Source: Alligator mississippiensis
Lineage: Eukaryota; Chordata; Crocodylia; Alligatoridae
DNA: 64,000 nt
Direction of reading: 5' to 3'
NCBI RefSeq assembly: GCF_030867095.1
Contig: NC_081830.1
Coordinates: forward strand, 33,401,832-33,465,831
Below the pieces are notes generated by a model, which had not been told where the DNA came from, did no database searches, and worked only from the letters and a program-made list of their open reading frames with translations. This document shows, piece by piece, positions 57,724 through 64,000 of the stretch; the first letter of the stretch is position 1, and each line of letters opens with the position of its first letter. A program made the translations under genes and the position numbers.

Positions 57724-60700
57724 TAGAATCACAGAAAATTAGGGTTGGAAGGGGTGTCAGGAGGTCACATCTAGTCCAACCCCCTGCTCAATGCAGGACC
57801 AGCCCCAACTAGATCATCCCAGCCAACGTTTTGTCTAACCGGGTCTTAAAATCCTCCAAGGATGGAGATGCCACCACCTCTCTGGGTAACCTGATCCAGT
57901 GCTTCACTACCCTGCTCATGAGAAAGTTCTTCCTAATATCTAACCTCAACTTCCTTTGCTGCAACTTGTGCCCATTGCCCCTTGTTTCATTATCTGCCAC
58001 CCCTGAGAACAGTCCAGCTCCATCGTCTTTGCAATGACCCTGCAGGGATTTGAAAGCTGCTATTCAATCCCCCCTCAGTCTTCTCTTCTCCAAACTAAAT
58101 AAGCCCAGTTCCCTCAGATTCTCCTCACAAGTCATGTCCCCCAGCCCCTAAACCATTTCTGTTGCCCTCTGTTGGACTCTCTCCAATTTGTCCATATACC
58201 TTCTACTCAAAACTGAACACAGTACTCCAGATGTGGCCTCACCAGTGCTGAAGAAGGGAATAATCACTTCCCTTGACCTGCTGGCAACACACCTACCAAT
58301 GCAGCCCAGGATACCGTTAGCCTTCTTGGCAACAAGGGCACACTGCTGGCTCATATTCAGCTTCTTGTCCACTGTCACCCCCAGGCCCTTTTCTGCAGAG
58401 CTGCTGCCCAGCCACTCAGCCCCCGACCTGTTCCTTCTAGGCATGGGATTGCTCCATCCTAAGTGCAGGACTTTGTACTTGTTCTTTGTCACGGCCCGAT
58501 ACTAGTCGGCCGGATCTGAGAGAAGGTCCTAGAGATTTCTGGGTTAGATCGTAGAGAAGGTTTATTTAAACAACCATGATCAACAACAGAGGCATGGTTA
58601 CAAATAACAATAAAACACAAAATGTGACTAGAACATACAATAACACCACAAACATAAACATATATCAATGGCACTAATCAGTCAGAGCCGGTTGCCAAGC
58701 GTGCGCACCTTCTGTCCAATTAGGCTTTGTTAGCCTCTCACGAGTCAGGCGTCCCTGAGCTTGTGAGCTGACTCTGGCCGGTGAGGCGTGGTCCAGTGCG
58801 ATCATCGTTGCGACCTCAGTCTCTGACTGATCAAGTCGAAGGTGATGGTCCTAGTATCAATCTCGAACATCTCCACTGCTGTTTGGATGTGCTGAGACTT
58901 TATACTGTTGGCTGAGCCACTCAGTCTTAGGTTTTGAATCATGCCCTTATTTGGAAGATGCCATCCCTTATCGATACAAGCCTCAGAAAGCGTGCATCAT
59001 CGCTTAGGAGAAAATGCATAGTTGTTTACCTGCAAGACTGAGCTATGGAAATTCCCCAAACCCCACTGGGAATTCCCCCACAGTCCTTATAGAAACTAGT
59101 GAGATGTCTTTTGGCCCAATCCTCCAATTTATCTAGGCCACTCTGAATCCTAGCCCTACCCTCCAGTGTATCTACTACTCCCCCCAGCTTGGTATCATCT
59201 GCAGACTTGCTGGGGGTGCTCTCTATGCCATCTGCCAGGTTACTGATGAAGATATTGAACAAAACTGGTCCCAGGACCAACCCCTGGGGCACTCCACTTT
59301 GAACTGGCTGCCAACTAGACATTGGGTTATTGACTACTACCCTCTGAGCCCAATGATCCAGCCCACTTTCCACCTTCCTTACAGTCCATTCATCCAGCCT
59401 GTACTTCCTTAGCTTGCCTGTGAGAACATTGTGGGAAACCATTTCAAAAGCCTTGCTAAAAATCAAGGTATACCACATCCACTGCTTTTCCCACATCCAA
59501 CAGAGCCAGTCATCTCATCATAGAAGGCAATCAGGTTGGTCAGGCATGACTTGACCCTGGTGAATCCATGCTGACTGTTGCTAGTCACCACCTTCTCCTC
59601 CAAGTGCTGAGAAGTGAATTCCTTGAGGATCAGCTGTATGATTTTTTCAGGGACTGAGGTGAGGCTGTACTTCTCCAGATCCTCCTCCTTCCCTTTCTTA
59701 AAGATGGGCACAATATTTGTCCCTTTTCCAATCATCTGGGACCTCTCCTGGTCACCATGAGTTTTCAAAGATGATGGCCAGCACATCTGCAATCACATCA
59801 GCCAACTCCCTGAGCACCCTCAGGTGCATTCCATCCAGCCCCATGGACTTGTACACATCCAGCTTTTATAAATAGTCCCTAACCTGTTCTTTTGCCACTC
59901 TTGGTGGCTCACCTCCTCCCCAAACTGTGCTGCCTGGTGCAGTAGTCTGGGAGCTGACTTTGCCTGTGAAGACCGAGGTAAAAAAAAAAAAGGCATTGAG
60001 CCTTTTCTGCATCCTGTTACTAGGTTGCCTCTGTTCAGTAAGGGGCCCACACTTTCTCTGATTCTCCTTTTGTTACTGCCATACTTGTAGAAACCCTTCT
60101 TGTTACCCTGAACATCCCTTGCTAGCTGCAATTCCAGTTGTGCTTTGGCCTTCCTGACTTCATCCTTGTGTGCCCAAGTAATACACCTATACTCCTTCCA
60201 AGTTGTTTGTCTGAGTTTCCATTTCTTGTAAGCTTCCTTTTTGTGGTTTAGCTTACTGAAGAGTTCCCTGCTGAGCCAACCTAGATTTCTGCCATACTTG
60301 CTAGACTTGCTGCACATTGGGATGGTTTGTTCCTGCACTCTCAGCAAGGCTTCTTTGAAGTACAGCCAGCTCTCCTGGACTCCTCTCCCCGTCAGAGTGG
60401 CTTCCCAGGGGATCCTCCTCATCAGTTTCCCAAGCAAGCCAAAGTCTCCTTTTCCGAAGTCCAGGGTCCGTACTTTGCTGCTCTCCATCCTTCCTTTCCT
60501 CAGGATCCTGAACTCAATCATCTCGTGGTCACTGCTGCCCAAGTTGCCATCTACTACTACATTCCTCACCAATTCTTCCCTGTTTGTGAGCAGCAAATCA
60601 AGAAAACCATGGCCCCTAGTTGGTCTCTCCAGCATTTGCACCAGGAAGTTGTCCCCAACACTCTCCAAAATCTTCCTGGATAGCCTGCACACTGCTGTAC

Positions 60701-61140
60701 TGCCCTCCTAGAAGATGTGAGGGTGATTGAAGCCCCCTATGAGAACCAGGGTCTGTGATTGGGAAACTTTCTGTAGTTGTCTGAAGAAAGCCTCGTCTAC
60801 TTCATTCTCCTGGTCTGGTGGTCTATAGCAGACACCCACCACAACATCACCCTTGTCACTCTCCCCTCTGACCTTAACCCAGAGACTTTCAAACAGACCT
60901 ATCTCCAGTTTCATACTGGAGCTCTGGCTCTCTTACACACAGCACAACTCCTCCTCTTCCTCTTCTCTCCTGCCTGTCTTTCCTGAACAGTTTGTACCCA
61001 TCCATGACAGTGCTTCAGTCCTGCAGGCTCCTACCATGTCTCTATTATGCCAATCACATCACAGCTCCATGACTTTGCAAGGGCTTCCAATTCTTCCTGC
61101 TTGGTTCCCAGGTTCCCTGCAGTCATGCACAGGCACCTGA
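57724..61140 (-). mobile_element. CR1 LINE, about 2.8 kb, split by a solo LTR
   Basis: The longest CR1 here. From high to low coordinates: endonuclease N-terminus at about 61,130 (QEELEALAKS, DVIGI-ETW), endonuclease VGVCYRPPDQ and LIGGFNHP near 60,708-60,850 (family GDFNHP, so Asp to Gly), a 290-codon open stretch 59,820-60,692 (LLLTNREELV, SDHEMIEF, LNHKKEAYKKWK), the RT start NIVPIFKKGKEEDLEKY and QHGFTRVKSCLTNLIAFYDE, FSKAFEMVSHNVL, SGVPQGLVLGPVLFNIF and an active site SADDTKLGG. The reverse transcriptase end follows at 58,148-58,480, and the 3' tail at 57,724. ORF1 and the 5' UTR are absent; a few stops and shifts. Confidence 0.93.
58487..59082 (-). mobile_element. solo LTR of an endogenous retrovirus, fossil, inserted in CR1
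   Basis: Read on the minus strand it starts TGTGGGGG and ends GGCCGTGACA, has a TATA box (cagtataaagtc, about 58,898) and a poly(A) signal AATAAA at about 58,564, in LTR order. The flanks gttctt (58481-58486) and gtcctt (59083-59088) match at 5 of 6. CR1 homology stops and resumes exactly at these borders. No internal genes remain, so it is a solo LTR. Younger than the CR1. Confidence 0.78.
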
Positions 61141-61315
61141 GGTGACTAGCCAATTGCCATTCTTCCTGAGTAAGTAGGAGACAGTCTCTTGTTGCCCCCT
61201 CCTGCTTGCACTTCCCTCCAGGTCTCTTGCTTCCCCACTTAGCTCAGGGCTTTGGTCTCTATCCCCCAGTGAACCTGGGTTAAAGCCCTCCTTACTAGGT
61301 TAGTGACCCCTGGTC

Positions 61316-61450
61316 ATGGGCCAGGAGGTGCCGTACCTGGCCAAGGGGGACTCTGTGAAGCTGGGCTGCCCCTATGCCCTTGAGCCCGAGGACTACAGCC
61401 CCAGTTCCCTGGGCATCAAGTGGATCCAGCTGAGCCCAGACCCAGTGCAC
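61316..61450 (+). pseudogene. VSIG8-like V-set immunoglobulin exon fragment
   Basis: Forty-five codons, including GQEVPYLAKGDSVKLGCPY, EPEDYSPSSL and IKWIQL, align with the start of the first Ig V-set domain of VSIG8 (GQEVLYLAEGDNVRLGCPY, DPEDY, IEWMQ). By eye identity is about 65 percent against the human sequence as I remember it. The B-strand Cys and C-strand Trp are in place. After DPVH the likeness stops, and the second Ig cysteine is not found downstream. Two in-frame stops lie 12-18 bp upstream with no fitting splice acceptor, so this is probably a broken copy. The alternative is one exon of a diverged VSIG8-like gene. It is not known from the human SUMO3 neighbourhood. Confidence 0.55.
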
Positions 61451-62899
61451 CCAGACCATGGGGTGATTATCAACCTCCCCCTCCTGGCAGTCAGAAAATC
61501 CTGGGTTATTTTTCCATCAGCAACAGATTCCCTGGGAAATGCAGACCCAGCCCATGCACCTCATCAGTGCCAGCCCCTTGCTGCCTGCTATGCACAGCCC
61601 ACTGGGGAGCTTGCTCAGACTCAGACCTCCACTTGTCCTGGCTGTGTGCATTTATATTACACCCCTTCCTCAGCCAGCCCTATCCTGCTGTACCTGGTCA
61701 GCCCCTCCAGGGCAGGGGCAGGCTAGGCCTTTGTTCTCCCATTCATTGTGGTCTCCAAGAACCACAGCTTAGAGCAGTGATTCTTGCTTGCTGCTTTGGG
61801 AATCTTTCAAAAGGCAGAAATCCTAGACCAGTTGATTAACAAGCATTTATAATCTTGGTGCTAGTACCTGGTCATAACCCCACCAACAATGAAGCTCAGC
61901 TAGGCAGAAGGCTGTGTTTAGATAGTAAAACAGCGTTGGGCACTTCTTGCTTGCACAGATCACACAAATTGAGAGTCAACTTATAACACCCATGCAGAGC
62001 TCTAGTCCTGAGCTTGGAACAAGGCCTCATATAGCTGCATATGTGCCTCAAGAATTGGGAGAGAAGTGGCCAAGACTTGTCACCTTGAATAGCAGCTTCT
62101 CAGATTTGGTCTCAAGTACAGCATCTGGCACCTGAGAGCAGGAGAAATGCAATGCAACCACTGGAAGAGTTCATGCATTTTGTCTTGTAAAGCCACCTTA
62201 GTGGCGGCAACACCTGACAACAGTTTGAGCCAAGTGACTTGTGCCTTTATTTTCCATTTTGGATAAAACTAATCTAGCCAGCCTCTTTTCTCAGTTCTGT
62301 GGTTCCTGCTGTCAGAGTCCTGGGCACTGCATTCTTACAGTGAACTAGAGCTGCCAGATATCATTCAGGGTGAAAGATGAGGCCAAAGGTTCAAATTAGT
62401 CTTCCTCTGAAACAGTTGGGCCTGTGGATCCTCTACAGAGTGGCTACATGAGTCCCTCCAACATTGCTCTTTATGAACTTGCAGTGGAAAATAGGCACTG
62501 CGCTTCATGAGTACAAGGGCTTGCTTCTAGACTGTCATCTACATCCTGCAATAGCTGCTCTTACAGACAGCAATGTGATAAGTGCAGGAAAATTACAGAA
62601 GTTATTGCCCTTTTTGATCTGAAGGACTGACCCCAATTCAGGGTCCCAGAGGCATCGCTAGAGAGACTGGAGACAGAGAGTCAGGTGTCTTCGGCACAAC
62701 GCTGCTTATTTAGGAAAATACACAAAATCCCGACTCCTTCCCTTTTTAGGAAATGAAACAGAGACCATTTCCTTGTTCACAGCTCTAACCCTGAGTCTGC
62801 ACTGCACCCCAAAGCTCGATGGCCAGGATCTGCCCTCTGGGTCAAAAGGACTCAGAAAGAGAGAAGTTTTTCACCAGTCCCATGGGACGCCCCTGCCCA
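61451..62899. other. no gene seen
   Basis: About 1.4 kb without a recognised exon. Open frames at 61,420-61,839 overlap the Ig-like fragment in another frame and show no domain. Confidence 0.4.
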
Positions 62900-64000
62900 T
62901 TACGGAACAGGGAGGCCCGAGTGAGGGAGACTCCTTGCCTGCCATCAATGCTGATCTTGTGAAGGAACACCTTGAGTGGCTGGATACCTTCAAGTCAGCT
63001 GGCTTTGACAGTTTACACCCCAGGGTGCTCAAGGAGCTGGCTAGCATCATATTCCAGCCCCTGGCAGGGATCTTTGAGAACTCCTGGTGCTCTAGTGAAG
63101 TGCCTGAAGGTTGGAAGAAGGTAAATGTGGTGCCTATCTTCAAGAAAGGGAGGGATCCGGCAAACTACAGGCCCATCAGCCTGACCTCTATCCCAGGGAA
63201 GGTCTTAGAAAAGATTATCAAAGAGACCATTCTCAACAGACTGGCCCATGGCAATATCCTGAGGGATATCCAGCATGGTTAGTTGCGGGTAGGTCCTGCT
63301 TGACCAATCGTATTCCCTTTTACAACCAGGTGATCTATCACCTGGACAAAGGAGAAGAGATTGAAGTCGTCTATCTTGACTTTAAAAAAGCCTTCAATCT
63401 GGTATCCCATGATCATCTCTTAGCAAAACTGGCTAACTGCAGCCTCAGCCTCACCACGATCCACTGGCTGGGGAATTGGCTCCATGGTTGGACCCAGAGG
63501 GTGGGGGGTGATGGAAATCAATTGTCGTGGTGCACTGTGACCAGTGCGGTCCCCCAAGGCTCTGTTCTTGGACCTATACTACTCAACATCTTCATTAATG
63601 GTGTGGACACTGGAGTCAGAAGAGGACTGGCCAAGTTTGCCAACGACACCAAACTCTGGGGTAAAGCGTCCACCCCTGAGGACCGGAGGGTGATCCAGGC
63701 AGACCTTGACATGCTCAGGAAATGGGCAGACAAGAACCTGATGGTGTTTAACACTGAAAAAAGCAAGGTTCTCCACCTTGGGAGGAAAAACCTGCAGCAT
63801 GCTTATAGGCTCAGCAGTGCTACACTGGCTAGCACTACAGATGAAAGGGACTTGAGGGTCATGATTGACCACGAGATAAACATAAGCCTTCAATGTGATG
63901 CTGCAGCTAGCAAAGCGAGCATCCATAGATGCTTCTCAAGAAAATCCCAGGACGTCATCCTCCTGCTGTACTTGGCCTTGGTGAGGCCGCAGCTGGAGTA
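62900..64000 (+). mobile_element. CR1 LINE, cut by the right edge of the window
   Basis: Order: [101 protein letters not shown], then DKNLMVFNTEKSKVLHLG and LVRPQLE at the edge. The active site reads FAND in place of FADD, which would kill the polymerase. Frame breaks near 63,282 and 63,545. The open stretch 62,773-63,282 covers the first part. Confidence 0.92.

Noticed and set aside
37720-64000. Search for PTTG1IP, the next gene in the human order
   Set aside because: No recognisable PTTG1IP exon (for example its C-terminal KYGLF region) on the minus strand; it probably lies further right.

Overview
This is a vertebrate nuclear window, most likely from a crocodilian, with turtle as the second choice. 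It has split genes with GT-AG introns, two CpG-island promoters and a dense load of CR1 LINEs whose 3' ends read like 'gaggtcccttccgaccct' plus octamers such as 'tctatgaa'. Many hAT-type DNA transposons and scattered LTR fossils fit a reptile. The species call is inference from repeat style and synteny.

Two host genes are clear, both on the minus strand. UBE2G2, the E2 of ER-associated degradation, has exon 1 at 21,069-21,111, exon 2 at 10,447-10,482 and exon 3 at 10,313-10,358. Its remaining exons, including the one carrying the catalytic cysteine, are not in this window and should lie beyond the left edge. SUMO3 is complete: exon 1 at 37,117-37,137, exon 2 at 32,060-32,188, exon 3 at 30,252-30,323, exon 4 at 28,094-28,156, encoding 94 residues. 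The UBE2G2-SUMO3 order and shared orientation match human chromosome 21q22.3. Both genes act in ubiquitin-like conjugation.

Layout: 1-10.3 kb is UBE2G2 intron 3, with three CR1 pieces and a fold-back hAT element that holds one of them. 10.5-21.1 kb is intron 1, with another fold-back hAT, a CR1 and a nested hairpin-repeat/hAT pair. 21.3-26.4 kb is intergenic. 26.4-37.1 kb is SUMO3, with CR1 copies in introns 2 and 3. From 37.8 kb to the right edge no host gene is certain. About 37.9-45.5 kb is an old, broken Ty3/Gypsy fossil split by five or more later insertions (three hAT-type elements, two CR1s, one hairpin repeat and a tRNA-Arg-like piece). Then come an ancient L3 LINE, a hAT element with a perfect 8-bp target duplication, an inverted pair of an unclassified repeat, two copies of a Tx1/L1-like LINE tail, a candidate long solo LTR, a 3-kb CR1 split by a solo LTR, a short VSIG8-like immunoglobulin exon fragment and a CR1 that runs off the right edge.

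I found no new gene system. The most useful leads are the tRNA-Arg-like sequence directly ahead of a CR1 in one insertion site, the VSIG8-like exon fragment, the large fold-back elements, and a 25-bp direct repeat flanking a GC-rich block inside SUMO3 intron 2.
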